From Arthrobacter sp. FW306-07-I (GTDB taxonomy: Bacteria > Actinomycetota > Actinomycetes > Actinomycetales > Micrococcaceae): 64,000 nt of DNA. A program made the position numbers and the translations under genes. The notes under the pieces were generated by a model that worked only from the letters and a program-made list of their open reading frames with translations, made no database searches and was not told the DNA's origin. Shown in pieces: positions 26,099 to 35,197 of the stretch. The number at the start of each line of letters is the position of its first letter. Positions within the stretch are counted from its first letter, which is position 1. Location of the stretch: NCBI RefSeq assembly GCF_021800405.1, contig NZ_CP084550.1, positions 310,001-374,000 on the forward strand, in the 5' to 3' direction.

Positions 26099-26133
26099 AA
26101 GCCGGCCCGGGGATGGTGTCCCCAGGCCGGCTT
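26099..26133. terminator. hairpin terminator after the GlsB/YeaQ-type gene
   Basis: AAGCCGGCC (26099-26107) pairs with GGCCGGCTT (26125-26133), extended by GGGGA/TCCCC and a five-base loop. On the minus strand it follows the stop of the gene at 26151 and is trailed by TCACTTTC. Confidence 0.75.
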
Positions 26134-26150
26134 CCTGGCGTTTGCAGTTA

Positions 26151-26417
26151 TTAGCCGCGTGCGCCGCGCTTGGTGACCATGCCGTAGATCGCAAGAACGA
26201 TCAGCGAGCCAACAATGGCCAGCAGCCAGGTCTGCAGCGAGAAGAACTCCTGCAGTCCGCCGCCGAACAGGGCGCCACCGATCCAACCACCGAGCAGTGC
26301 GCCTACGACGCCCAGCACCATGGTGATGATCCAGCCGCCACCCTGACGTCCCGGAAGGATTGCCTTAGCAATCGCGCCGGCGATAAGTCCGAGAATCAGA
26401 AATGCAATAAATCCCAT
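26151..26417 (-). CDS. GlsB/YeaQ/YmgE family stress-response membrane protein
   Basis: An 88-residue protein with three hydrophobic segments. GFIAFLILGLIAGAIAKAIL is followed by PGRQGGGWI, then GVVGALLGGWIGGALFG and a C-terminal helix, the transglycosylase-associated (GlsB/YeaQ) signature. Members are linked to general stress responses; the biochemical role is unknown. The ATG at 26417 has GGAAGAG about nine bases upstream. A motif shared with another gene in this window lies about 70 bp upstream of the start. Confidence 0.88.
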   Translation of the reverse strand: MGFIAFLILGLIAGAIAKAILPGRQGGGWIITMVLGVVGALLGGWIGGALFGGGLQEFFSLQTWLLAIVGSLIVLAIYGMVTKRGARG

Positions 26418-26484
26418 TTGTCGCTCTCTTCCAAAGTAAAGGAGGCCCCCATGTTCGGGAGGCACTTCGTCCTTCTGGCTCAAT

Positions 26485-26501
26485 AGTAATCATGCTTACT
26501 A
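26485..26501 (-). promoter_or_regulatory. AGTAAGCATG-type near-palindrome upstream of the GlsB-type gene
   Basis: On the minus strand the site reads AGTAAGCATGATTACT, a 16-bp palindrome with one mismatched pair. The 11-mer CATGCTTACTA (plus strand, 26491-26501) is repeated exactly at 49719-49729 upstream of another minus-strand gene at a similar distance. It may be a promoter element or operator. Confidence 0.5.
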
Positions 26502-26549
26502 TCTATTTGCCAACCCCGTTTTAGGAAAAAAGTGCTGTTCAGGCCGAGT

Positions 26550-27383
26550 TTAATGCCCCGTTTTGTCCGAGTCGTTGCCCGCTCCGGGGCCCTCGTCCAG
26601 GACCGAAAGTTCCGCTAGATCCTGCGGATCCAGGGCGAAATCGAACACGTCCAGGTTCTCGGCCATACGCTCCGGGGAAGCCGACTTGGGAATCGTTACC
26701 AATCCGTTTTGTATGTGCCACCGGAGGACCAGTTGGCCAGGTGTTTTTCCATGCTTTTCAGCCAGTTGGGAAAGGACGGGAGCACTCAGCAAACCTGCTC
26801 CCGAACCGCCCAGCGGACTGTAGGACTCAGTAACTATCCCATGCCGGGCATGGAATTCCCGCTCAGCAGTCCGGGTGATTGCGGGGCTGAGCTGGATCTG
26901 GTTCACCGCCGGCACCGCATCGGTCTCCGCCATCAGCCGCTCAAGGTGGGCGGGCTTGAAGTTGGACACCCCGATGGACCGGACCTTCCCCTCTGCCTGC
27001 AGCCGTTCAAACGTCTGCCAGGTGGAAACGTACTGGTCCCGGCCGGGGAGTGGCCAGTGGATCAGCAGCAGATCCACATAGTCAAGCCCCAGACGCTTCA
27101 GCGATCCCTCCAGGCCGGTAACAGCACGGTCGTGGCCCTGGTATTCGCCGTCCAGCTTGGTGGTGATGAACAGCTCGCTGCGGTCCACGCCGCTGGCGCG
27201 GATGCCGTTGCCAACACCCCGTTCGTTGCCGTACTTCACGGCGGTATCGATGTGCCGGTACCCGGCTTCCACGGCTTGTACGACGGCGGCTGCCACCTGT
27301 TCGTCGTCCAGTGGCCAGGTGCCAAGCCCCAGCTGTGGAATCCTGTTGCCGTCATTGAGTTCTATGAGCGGTGCAAGTGTCAT
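26550..27383 (-). CDS. aldo/keto reductase (2,5-diketo-gluconate reductase type)
   Basis: A 277-residue NADPH-dependent reductase. It starts MTLAPLIELNDGNRIPQLGL and carries the tetrad: Asp/Tyr in HIDTAVKYGNERGV, Lys in LFITTKLDGEYQG, and His in VDLLLIHWPLPG. The signature GVSNFKPAHLERL and the C-terminal IPKSASPERMAENLDVFDF match the AKR5-like group. Substrates may be keto-sugars or small carbonyls. It lies 36 bases downstream of the rhamnogalacturonan lyase on the same strand and may act on its products. Confidence 0.87.
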   Translation of the reverse strand: MTLAPLIELNDGNRIPQLGLGTWPLDDEQVAAAVVQAVEAGYRHIDTAVKYGNERGVGNGIRASGVDRSELFITTKLDGEYQGHDRAVTGLEGSLKRLGLDYVDLLLIHWPLPGRDQYVSTWQTFERLQAEGKVRSIGVSNFKPAHLERLMAETDAVPAVNQIQLSPAITRTAEREFHARHGIVTESYSPLGGSGAGLLSAPVLSQLAEKHGKTPGQLVLRWHIQNGLVTIPKSASPERMAENLDVFDFALDPQDLAELSVLDEGPGAGNDSDKTGH

Positions 27384-27418
27384 GCCATCAGTCTCCCCTG
27401 TATCGGCGGTCCCGGCTC

Positions 27419-29980
27419 TCACTGCCCGGCATTCGAGAATGCCCTCAGGATATTGCCGGCGTTGTACTCCAGCGACACCCGGGCCGTATTTGATACCGTA
27501 TCCGGGTTCTTCTGCTGCGCAAGGAAGTCCACGAACCGCTGCACGGCCTGGCCCGCCTTGGCCGGGTTACGGTCCTGGACCGCCTTTGCCGCCTGCTGCA
27601 CGCTGGTGCCAAGCTGGCTCGCCACCGGACCGGAAACGTCCCCTGACTCCACCAGGTCCGCCAGAATGTCCTGCAGGGCCTTAATGCTGCCCGGAAGCCA
27701 CGCGCTGCGCAGCGGGACGTTGCCGAACTTCATGTCGGACGCGAAGTAGAAGTCGGTGTAAGCCGGCTGGTTGTAGGCCGTGTTCTGGCGCGCTACCTCG
27801 GCGCGGTACTGCGGATCATGCATCAGGGTGTAGAGCTTGTGGTTGGTCACTTCCGTGCTCAGGTAGATCCGCAGGGCCGAGCTGTCCGCCGTCCGGACCA
27901 CCATTTCCTCGCGCCAGTCGCCCATGATGTCCGCCACCAGGCTGGGAGTTCCCTTGGTGCTGTTGTTGGTGCGGGTACCGTCCGCCGTGAGCAGCCGGCC
28001 GCGCTTCCAGTCATCGATGGTGGGGGTCTGGTCCCCGGAGCCGTTGATGATTTGGGTGGTCATGTCCGCGGCCCATTTGATGCTCATGTTGGTGCCCGGT
28101 GCGCTGCTGGACAGCTTCCGGCCGTCGGCGGACTGCATGCCGATGGCCCAGTTTTCAATGCCGGGGACGGACGGGTCCACGTCGCCGATCATGCCGCGGC
28201 CCGTGTCCTTGCCGGAGTAGGCTCCGAACAGGACCTCCCCGGTGGCCGCGTCCCGCATGGCGTAGCCGTAGGGGGCGTACGCCGCTCCCTCGTGGACGGT
28301 GAAGATTTCCTTGCCGGGCCGGTTGGGGTCGATGTCGGTCACATGCATGGCGTCGCCGTGGCCCAGCCGGGCCTCTTGGCCGGGTGACGCACTGCCTGCC
28401 GGCAGGGTGTCGAAGGACGTGTACAAAATCGAGCCGTCGTCGTCGAGCGTTGCAGACCCGTACACAATCTCCTGCTTGCCGTCGCCGTCCACGTCCGAGG
28501 CACTCAGGGAGTGGAAGCCCTGCGTGGTGAGCTTCCCGTAGGTGGGGTCCGTTCCATCACGGCCGTGCGGGGAGTCGTTGAACGGGTTGGTCATGGGCGT
28601 CCAGTCCGAGTCCACGTGCCAAACGGGCGAAAGGTTTGTTCCGTCCCAGGTGTAGGTGGCGAGAGTGGTGCGGGTGTAGTAGCCGCGGGCGAAGACCGCC
28701 GCCGGTTTCTTGCCGTCCAGGTAGGCGACGCCGGCCAGGAACCGGTCCACGCGGTTCCCCGGCTCAATCCGCGCCATTGCATAGTCGCCCCACATCAGGC
28801 CGTCGTCCGTGCGCCCCGGGGTGTAGGCCACCGTCTTAAGTTCCTTGCCCGTGGCGCCTTCGAACACGGTCAGGTATTCCGGTCCCGACACGATGAAGCC
28901 CTCAAATGCGCGCAGGTTGTTGCGTGCACTGCGGGACGGGGCGTAGACGTCCATGAAGTAGTCGGTGAGCTTTTCCGCGTCAGCCTGGGAGAGGGGGTAC
29001 TTGTACTGCGGGGCGATGCCGAAGGCTTCCTCAAGGGTGGCCGGCCAGCGGCCTGCCTTGACCTCCGGGTGCCCGGTCCAGCCCTGGAAGGTTTTCACCA
29101 TGTGCTGGTAGTAATCCGCTGCGCTCATGCGGTAGTCGTCGGTGTTGGAGTAGCCGGCTTCGATATCGGATTGAAGCAGGGAGATGAACGAGCTGGCCGC
29201 CACGCTGCCGTCAGTGTTGAAGCTGGTGCTCTTGGTCCCCGGGGCCGTCTTCATCATCATCTCCGCCCGGCCGTCGCCGTCGAAGTCGTTCACCAGCAGC
29301 TGGGTGTAATGCGCGCCCGAGCGGATGTTGACGCCCAGGTCGATGCGGCTGAGGAGCGTCCCGTCTGCCTTGTAGGTGTCGACGTAGGTGTTGCCCGTGT
29401 AGCCCACCTGCGAGACGTCCTTGGAGTTGTTCGGGTCCCATTTGACGATGAACTCATACTGCCCGTCGCCGTCCACGTCCCCCACGGAGGTGTCATTGGC
29501 GGAGTAGGCGTAGGCCTGGCCGGCCGGGGTGACGCCGTCGGCAGGCTTCTTGAGCGGAACGTCCTTGAAGTTGCTGCCCCACGGCGTGGCGGTGGCGCTT
29601 CGGTCCACCTCGACGCCTCCGACGACGGCCCGCACCTGGTAGGCCGACCCCGCCGTTCCAGCCCGGTCCAGGAAGTTGGTGCTGTCCGTGACGGTGGCCA
29701 GTTTTTGGCCGTCCCGGTAGACGTTGAAGTCGGTGCCGGTAAGGCCGGTTGCGGAGGAGCCGGTTGCCTCGGTGCCCAGCAGCCGCCAGCTGAGGAACAC
29801 GCCCTCGGAGGTGCCGGCGGCGACCAGGCCACGGTCAAGATGGTCCAGTTGGATGCCGGGACTAGCCGGCTTGGGGGAGGGGCCGACGGCGGAGGCCGGG
29901 GCTGCGAGGCAACCGACCGTAAGTGCCAGGCCGGCGGCGCCCACGGAGAGCAGGCGAACGGGGGTAAGGCGTGGATTCAT
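27419..29980 (-). CDS. secreted rhamnogalacturonan lyase (PL11) with C-terminal FIMAH-like domain
   Basis: An 853-residue secreted polysaccharide lyase. The signal peptide spans about residues 1-30 (LALTVGCLAAPASA). A beta-sandwich start (LDHLDRGLVAAGTSEGVFLS) is followed by a propeller with FG-GAP-like calcium loops (DVDGDGQYEF, DFDGDGRAEM, DVDGDGKQEI), typical of PL11/YesW enzymes that cut pectin rhamnogalacturonan I. The last about 90 residues, helical and ending RVSLEYNAGNILRAFSNAG, resemble the FIMAH domain. The ATG at 29980 has AAAGGA seven bases upstream. A LacI-like site lies about 30 bp upstream. Confidence 0.88.
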   Translation of the reverse strand: MNPRLTPVRLLSVGAAGLALTVGCLAAPASAVGPSPKPASPGIQLDHLDRGLVAAGTSEGVFLSWRLLGTEATGSSATGLTGTDFNVYRDGQKLATVTDSTNFLDRAGTAGSAYQVRAVVGGVEVDRSATATPWGSNFKDVPLKKPADGVTPAGQAYAYSANDTSVGDVDGDGQYEFIVKWDPNNSKDVSQVGYTGNTYVDTYKADGTLLSRIDLGVNIRSGAHYTQLLVNDFDGDGRAEMMMKTAPGTKSTSFNTDGSVAASSFISLLQSDIEAGYSNTDDYRMSAADYYQHMVKTFQGWTGHPEVKAGRWPATLEEAFGIAPQYKYPLSQADAEKLTDYFMDVYAPSRSARNNLRAFEGFIVSGPEYLTVFEGATGKELKTVAYTPGRTDDGLMWGDYAMARIEPGNRVDRFLAGVAYLDGKKPAAVFARGYYTRTTLATYTWDGTNLSPVWHVDSDWTPMTNPFNDSPHGRDGTDPTYGKLTTQGFHSLSASDVDGDGKQEIVYGSATLDDDGSILYTSFDTLPAGSASPGQEARLGHGDAMHVTDIDPNRPGKEIFTVHEGAAYAPYGYAMRDAATGEVLFGAYSGKDTGRGMIGDVDPSVPGIENWAIGMQSADGRKLSSSAPGTNMSIKWAADMTTQIINGSGDQTPTIDDWKRGRLLTADGTRTNNSTKGTPSLVADIMGDWREEMVVRTADSSALRIYLSTEVTNHKLYTLMHDPQYRAEVARQNTAYNQPAYTDFYFASDMKFGNVPLRSAWLPGSIKALQDILADLVESGDVSGPVASQLGTSVQQAAKAVQDRNPAKAGQAVQRFVDFLAQQKNPDTVSNTARVSLEYNAGNILRAFSNAGQ

Positions 29981-30006
29981 CAATGAATCCTTTCAATTTT
30001 GATACC

Positions 30007-30020
30007 GGAAAACGCTTCCC
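30007..30020. promoter_or_regulatory. LacI-like operator upstream of the rhamnogalacturonan lyase
   Basis: GGAAAACGCTTCCC is an imperfect palindrome around a central CG (four of six positions symmetric per arm), 27 bp before the lyase start. It fits LacI-family control of a polysaccharide-degrading gene; support is moderate. Confidence 0.4.
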
Positions 30021-30099
30021 CAGCAATCTAGCGGTGGGGAGGGGGTAGGGGAACCCTTGTTTTCCTGGCGCGGAGAGGGTATTTAGAACGTTGTAGAAG

Positions 30100-30137
30100 T
30101 CCGGAGGGCCTGCTGCTTTTGCAGCCGGCCCTCCGGA
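30100..30137. terminator. hairpin terminator of the fatty-acid operon
   Basis: TCCGGAGGGCC pairs with GGCCCTCCGGA, and an inner GCTGC/GCAGC stem closes a TTTT loop. On the minus strand it follows the acyl-CoA ligase stop and is trailed by CTTCT, so the poly-U tract is weak. Confidence 0.7.
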
Positions 30138-30245
30138 TCAAGCGCCCCACCTCCACGCCGCGCGGTGCCGCTCGTGCGAGCCAGGTGTCCCGCGCCTGGC
30201 GGGCAATGCCTGGACTTGTCGGGCCCGGTACGGCAGCTGTACCTA

Positions 30246-31802
30246 CTAGGCCGGGTCCTCGGCAAGCTTGCGCTTGAGGATCTTTCCGCTTGGCCCCAGG
30301 GGGAGTTCGGAGAGTATGCGGACCACCCGGGGGTACTTGTAGGCGGCCAGCTGTGCGCTGGCGAAGTCGATCAACTCCGCCTCGGTGACACTTGCTCCGG
30401 CGTCCAGCACGATGGCTGCCGCGATCTCCTGGCCGTGCACCTCGTCCGGGATCCCGTACACGGCGGCACTGACCACAGCGGGATGCGTCAGGAGGATCTC
30501 CTCCACTTCCCGCGGGTAGACGTTGTAACCGTTCCGGATGATCATGTCCTTCTTGCGGTCCACGATGGTGAGGTAACCGTCGTCGTCCTTTGTTCCAAGG
30601 TCCCCGCTGCGGAACCAGCCGTCCACCACGGCCTCCGCCGTTGCCTCGGGCCGGTTCAGGTAGCCCTTCATCAGCAGGTGGCCACGGATGACCAGCTCAC
30701 CCAATTCGCCGTTGGGAAGCAGCTCAATGCTGTCCACCACCTCGGGCCTGGCAATTTCGATGTCAACACCCCAGATCGGGATCCCAATGGTGCCCGGCCG
30801 GGGTGCGGTGCCAACGTGGTTGAAGGCGGCCACCGGCGACGTCTCAGTCAGGCCGTAGCCTTCGTGGATCTCCACGCCATAGACGTCGCGGAACCTGTCC
30901 ATGACGGCCAGCGGAAGGGATGCACCGCCGGAGATGCCGTACCGCAGGGCGGCCGGCCGGTCCGGTACGGTTTTGGCGGCTTCCAGGAGCGCCACGTACA
31001 TGGTGGGCACCCCGATGAAGATGTTGACGTTGTGCTTGGCCAGCAGTTTCAGGGCGTCCTCGCCGGTGAACCGAGGCATCAGGACGATGGTGACGCCGGC
31101 GCGCAGCCCGGTGTTGAGGACCACCGTCTGGCCGAAGGTGTGGAAGAGCGGCAGGCCGCCGAACAGGACATCGCCGGGCTGGAAGTCCATCACGCTGGTC
31201 AGCAGGGTGCTGGTCTGTTCCACCAGGGCGAAGTGGGTGCCCAGCGCGCCCTTCGGTTTCCCGGTGGTGCCCGAGGTGTAAAGGATGGTGGCCGTGTCCG
31301 AGGGGCGGCACGGTTCGTACGTCCGGATGGGCTCCGCGTCCGCAGCTTCCGCTTCCAGCCGGGGGAACCCGCCGTCGTCGGGAGCCATCACCGTCAGCAC
31401 GTCGATTCCGCTGGCCGTGGCACCCGCTGCCCCCTCCCCGAGCAGCGGAGCGGCGCAGATCAGCAGCTTGGCGCCGCTGTCCTGCAGGACGTACTCGATT
31501 TCGCGCGCCTTGAGCAAGGCATGCACGGGCACAACGATGGCACCGAGCGACAGGATGGCGTAGTACACCCGGGCGAAGTCCGGAACGTTCGGGATCAGGA
31601 CGGCAACGGCGTCTCCAGGGCCGATGCCGCGCGCCCTCAGTGCGCCGGCATAGGCGCGGGTCTGGCGCCACAGGTCGCCGTAGCTGACCTGCTCCTCACC
31701 CACCACCAGGGCGATGCTGTCGGGAGTCCTTTTGGCTGATTCAGCCAGCACGGCTGCCACCGAAATGGTGGCGAAGCCGTCAGCGGAGTTGGTGTTTGTC
31801 AT
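30246..31802 (-). CDS. long-chain acyl-CoA synthetase (AMP-binding)
   Basis: A 518-residue adenylate-forming enzyme activating a carboxylic acid to its CoA thioester. The ATP-binding P-loop ILYTSGTTGKPKGALG (from about residue 172), the motifs YGLTETSPV and GWFRSGDLG, and the C-terminal lysine region GPSGKILKRKL are all intact. Length fits fatty-acyl-CoA ligases. It is the last gene of a three-gene beta-oxidation-type operon with thiolase and acyl-CoA dehydrogenase. Chain-length preference cannot be read from sequence. Confidence 0.92.
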   Translation of the reverse strand: MTNTNSADGFATISVAAVLAESAKRTPDSIALVVGEEQVSYGDLWRQTRAYAGALRARGIGPGDAVAVLIPNVPDFARVYYAILSLGAIVVPVHALLKAREIEYVLQDSGAKLLICAAPLLGEGAAGATASGIDVLTVMAPDDGGFPRLEAEAADAEPIRTYEPCRPSDTATILYTSGTTGKPKGALGTHFALVEQTSTLLTSVMDFQPGDVLFGGLPLFHTFGQTVVLNTGLRAGVTIVLMPRFTGEDALKLLAKHNVNIFIGVPTMYVALLEAAKTVPDRPAALRYGISGGASLPLAVMDRFRDVYGVEIHEGYGLTETSPVAAFNHVGTAPRPGTIGIPIWGVDIEIARPEVVDSIELLPNGELGELVIRGHLLMKGYLNRPEATAEAVVDGWFRSGDLGTKDDDGYLTIVDRKKDMIIRNGYNVYPREVEEILLTHPAVVSAAVYGIPDEVHGQEIAAAIVLDAGASVTEAELIDFASAQLAAYKYPRVVRILSELPLGPSGKILKRKLAEDPA

Positions 31803-31826
31803 GGCCTGCTTCTTCGTCGGGGTGGG

Positions 31827-33023
31827 TCATGCTGTGAGGATCAGGGCGTCACCCTGGCCGCCGCCGCCACAGAGGGCCACGACGCCGGTGCCGCCGCCGC
31901 GGCGCTTCAGGGCCAGCGCCTGGTGCAGCACCAGCCGTGCCCCCGATGCTCCCACTGGATGGCCCAGGGCGATGGCGCCCCCCTCGGCGTTCACGGCTTC
32001 GGTTTCAATGCCGAGGTCGTTGGCGGACTGAATGAGGACGGAGGCGAAGGCTTCGTTGATTTCCACCAAATCCAGCTCCTGGACCGTGAGTCCCTGGACC
32101 TTCAGCGCCCGCTCGATGGCCCGGGCGGGCTGGGAGTGCAGCGATCCGTCCGGGCCGGCGGTCTGGCCGTGGGCGCCGATCTCGGCGATCCATTCCAGGC
32201 CTGCGGCTTGAGCCGCAGCCTTATTGGCAATGATCAGGGCGGCCGCGCCGTCGGAGAGTGGCGACGACGAACCCGCGGTGATGGTGGCCGTCTCCGCCTT
32301 GGAGAACGCCGGGCGCAGCTGCGCCAGGGACTCCGCGGTGGTTTCGGGGCGAATGCCTTCATCGTGCTCAAGGGTGACGGACGGACCTTTGCGCTGCGGC
32401 ACCTGGATCGGCGCGATTTCCTCGGCCAGCACCCCGGCAGCGCGTGCAGCGTCGGCGCGCTGGTGGGAGCGTGCCGCCACGGCGTCCTGCTCCTCACGGG
32501 TGATGCCGCGTTCGGTGTTCCCGGCGTCGGTGGCCTCGCCCATCAGCTTGCCGGTGACCGGGTCCTGCAGTCCGTCATGGTTCAGCGAGTCCAGCATTGG
32601 GGCATCACCGATGACCACGCCGGCGCGGAGGCCGGGGACCAGGTGCGGTGCGTTGGTCATGGACTCCTGGCCGGCGGCCACAATGAAGTCCGCTTCACCG
32701 GTCCGGATCATCCGCGCAGCGTCGATGACGGCAGTCAATCCGGACAGGCAAAGCTTGTTGATGGTGATGGTGGGGACGTCCCAGCCGATTCCCGCGGCCA
32801 GGCTGGCCTGGCGGGCGGGGCCCTGTCCGGCACCGGCCTGGATGACCTGTCCCACGATGACGGCACCGATCTGCTCCGGTGCCACACCGGTCCGTTCCAG
32901 GGCGGCCCGGATGGCGTGCGCGCCGAGGTCGCTGGAGGAGAAGGGCGTGAGGCCGCCGCGGAACCGGCCGAACGGGGTGCGGGCGCCGCCCAGGATGACG
33001 GGGATGTTGGCGTTCTGGTTCAA
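31827..33023 (-). CDS. acetyl-CoA C-acetyltransferase (thiolase)
   Basis: A 398-residue thiolase. The acylated cysteine is in INKLCLSGLTAV (Cys near 92); the C-terminal signatures EINEAFAS (with EGGAIALGHPVGASGARLV) and ALCGGGGQGDA hold the other catalytic residues. The start is TTG at 33023, with AAAGGA six bases upstream. It would split beta-ketoacyl-CoA in degradation, or condense acetyl-CoA in reverse. It sits 24 bases before the ligase. Confidence 0.93.
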   Translation of the reverse strand: MNQNANIPVILGGARTPFGRFRGGLTPFSSSDLGAHAIRAALERTGVAPEQIGAVIVGQVIQAGAGQGPARQASLAAGIGWDVPTITINKLCLSGLTAVIDAARMIRTGEADFIVAAGQESMTNAPHLVPGLRAGVVIGDAPMLDSLNHDGLQDPVTGKLMGEATDAGNTERGITREEQDAVAARSHQRADAARAAGVLAEEIAPIQVPQRKGPSVTLEHDEGIRPETTAESLAQLRPAFSKAETATITAGSSSPLSDGAAALIIANKAAAQAAGLEWIAEIGAHGQTAGPDGSLHSQPARAIERALKVQGLTVQELDLVEINEAFASVLIQSANDLGIETEAVNAEGGAIALGHPVGASGARLVLHQALALKRRGGGTGVVALCGGGGQGDALILTA

Positions 33024-33053
33024 GAACAGTCCTTTCGAAGGTGTTGGGCGGGG

Positions 33054-34310
33054 TTACGCGAAGGCGGAAGTGCCGGTGATGCCGCGCCCGATGATGAGGG
33101 CCTGCATGGTCTCGGTACCTTCGTAGGTGTGGATGGCCTCGATGTCGGCGAGGTGCCGCGCCACGCGGTTTTCCAGCAGGATGCCGTTGCCGCCCAGCAG
33201 GTCGCGCGCGTTGGAAGCAATACCGCGCGCGGTGCGGGTGCAGGTGTACTTGGCCAGCGACGCCTGCTCGGGCGTGAGTGTTCCGGCTTCATCAAGCCGG
33301 GTCATCTGAACCACCATCAGCTGCATGGTGGCCAGTTCGCTGAGCATCCGGGCCAGCCGTTCCTGCACGATCTGGGAGGCGGCCAGGGGCCGGCCGAACT
33401 GCTTGCGCTGCTTGGCGTACTGGACGGCCGTTTCGTAGCACGCGGTGGCATGCCCGACGGCGGACCAGGCCACGCCCAGCCGGGTCGCCAACAGGACGCG
33501 GGCCGTGTCCTTGAAGGTGCGGGCGCCAGGCAGGACGTTCTCTTCCGGGACGAAGACGTCCTCCAGCCGGATGTGCGCCTGCCAGATGGCGCGGAGGGCC
33601 AGCTTGCCTTCGATTTTGGTGGCAGTGTAGCCGGAGGAGCCCTGTGGAACCAGGTAGCCATGGACCTGGCCGTCTTCGCCCCGGGCCCAGACGATGCTGA
33701 CGCCGCCTACTGAGCCGTTGCCGATCCACTTCTTTTCACCGTTGAGCAGGAACCCGCCCTCGGTGCGGGTGGCCGTCGTCTCGAGGGCGACGGAGTCGGA
33801 GCCGTGGGTGGGTTCGGTGAGGGCGAAGGCTGCGTATTCCGCGCCGCCGGCGATCGCCGGGAGCCAGCGCTCCTTCTGCTCCGGGGACCCGCATTCCGCG
33901 ACGGACCGCAGGGCAAGGCCGCCCTGCACTGCCACCATCGTGGCCACGGAGCCATCGCCGCGGCTGAGCTCCATGTTCACCAGGCCGGCGGCCATGCTGC
34001 TCATGGGTGCGTACCCCTCCACCGCAATGCCGTCGCGCAGCAGGTCCAGTTCGCCAAGGCGCTGGAGGAGATGCAGGGGGTACTCGCCGCGTTCCCAGTA
34101 GCCATCGATGACGGGGAGGACCTCATTCTGGACAAAGCTGCGGGCCCGGTCCCAGTAGGCGCGGTCCCCATCGGTGACGCCGGTAAGGACGGATGCCGGG
34201 TCGGTGCCCAGCGCCTCGGTGAGGATGTAGTCCGGTTCCACCGTGCCGCCGGGAAAGCTGGTGGGACTTTTGGCGCTGGCGGGCACCCGGGTGGGGGACG
34301 TCGTCGTCAT
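33054..34310 (-). CDS. acyl-CoA dehydrogenase (glutaryl-CoA dehydrogenase-like)
   Basis: A 418-residue FAD enzyme. Motifs are FALTEPTHGSDS and GEKKWIGNGSVGGV for flavin and substrate binding, KQFGRPLAASQIVQERLA, and the C-terminal TYEGTETMQALIIGR with the catalytic base Glu near 397. The YEGT placement is that of the glutaryl-CoA dehydrogenase group. The ATG at 34310 is preceded by AAAAGGA; the frame extends upstream but only through non-conserved sequence. Operon with thiolase and ligase. Confidence 0.92.
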   Translation of the reverse strand: MTTTSPTRVPASAKSPTSFPGGTVEPDYILTEALGTDPASVLTGVTDGDRAYWDRARSFVQNEVLPVIDGYWERGEYPLHLLQRLGELDLLRDGIAVEGYAPMSSMAAGLVNMELSRGDGSVATMVAVQGGLALRSVAECGSPEQKERWLPAIAGGAEYAAFALTEPTHGSDSVALETTATRTEGGFLLNGEKKWIGNGSVGGVSIVWARGEDGQVHGYLVPQGSSGYTATKIEGKLALRAIWQAHIRLEDVFVPEENVLPGARTFKDTARVLLATRLGVAWSAVGHATACYETAVQYAKQRKQFGRPLAASQIVQERLARMLSELATMQLMVVQMTRLDEAGTLTPEQASLAKYTCTRTARGIASNARDLLGGNGILLENRVARHLADIEAIHTYEGTETMQALIIGRGITGTSAFA

Positions 34311-34355
34311 GTATTTGCATCCTTTTGAATCAGCGGCGGCGGAACTGCCGGGCAG

Positions 34356-34371
34356 TGTGGCTCGGGCCACA
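34356..34371. promoter_or_regulatory. candidate operator TGTGGC-TCGG-GCCACA
   Basis: A perfect 6-4-6 inverted repeat in the 134-base gap between the TetR gene and the acyl-CoA dehydrogenase, just before the latter's start. It is the best candidate for the binding site of the adjacent TetR regulator. Confidence 0.45.
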
Positions 34372-34444
34372 TTGAACAAGGATGCAATGAAACGGAGTTC
34401 CACGTCAAGAAACTGCGTACCACGAGGGCTGGTAGGGGATTTTG

Positions 34445-35170
34445 CTAGGGCAGGGCGTCCCGGACCGCCTGGGCGATGGCTTCCCTGTCGGCAGGGCCGG
34501 GAAGGACGGTCACGACGACGGTCGGGGCTGGTTGGGAGGGGGCGGGGGAACCGAGGAGCGCAGGCCGGAACGTATCCGACAGGACCTGGAGTTCTGCGGC
34601 GAGGGCTGCCGCCCTGTTCTTGTCTGCCGCAGTAGTGTCCCCGGCCTTCGGGGTGGTGCGCAGCCACTGGCGGAGGAAGGCGTTGTGCACGGCCACTACG
34701 GCCGCGGCGAAGGCGACGGCCTTGTACTCGTGCCGCCCCTTCCCGGGCAGCCGGTCATTGAGGAACTGCAGGAATGCCCGCTCGTAGCGGTGGGACGTGA
34801 CCAGTTCCCGGTCGCGAAGGGCCGGGACTGCCTGCAGCAGCCCGTAGCGGGCCCTGGACGTTGCCGGATTCCGCAGGTGGTGCTCGAAGACCAACAGGGC
34901 GGCGTCCGCAACGGCGGCGAGCGGCTCAAGCCTTGATTCGGCGAGCCGGTCATTCACCTGGCGCAGGATCCGCTCATGATCCGCGAAGACCACGTCCTCC
35001 TTCGACCCGAACCTGCGGAAGAACGTGCTGCGGCTCATCCCCGACGCTTCCGCGAGCTCCTCGACCGACGTGGCATCGAAGCCCTGCTTCGCCAGGAGCC
35101 CGATGGCTGCGGCGACAGGCCCGTCGGCGGGATGCCCGTCCGCGGGCTGGTTGGAAGGGGGCGAAGTCAT
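34445..35170 (-). CDS. TetR family transcriptional regulator
   Basis: A 241-residue TetR protein. The HTH spans about residues 20-60 (IGLLAKQGFDATSVEELAEA, SGMSRSTFFRRFGSKEDVVF). The C-terminal domain is long and ends in a Pro-rich stretch and an extra segment TVVVTVLPGPADREAIAQAV. It lies directly upstream of the acyl-CoA dehydrogenase-thiolase-ligase operon on the same strand and probably controls it in response to an acyl-CoA, by analogy with FadR/PsrA-type TetR regulators. Confidence 0.87.
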   Translation of the reverse strand: MTSPPSNQPADGHPADGPVAAAIGLLAKQGFDATSVEELAEASGMSRSTFFRRFGSKEDVVFADHERILRQVNDRLAESRLEPLAAVADAALLVFEHHLRNPATSRARYGLLQAVPALRDRELVTSHRYERAFLQFLNDRLPGKGRHEYKAVAFAAAVVAVHNAFLRQWLRTTPKAGDTTAADKNRAAALAAELQVLSDTFRPALLGSPAPSQPAPTVVVTVLPGPADREAIAQAVRDALP

Positions 35171-35197
35171 GCGCCGAAATGTAGCACAGCCGCCCTG

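Noticed and set aside
31923..33713. 596-codon plus-strand frame
   Set aside because: Antisense to thiolase and acyl-CoA dehydrogenase, both with intact motifs.
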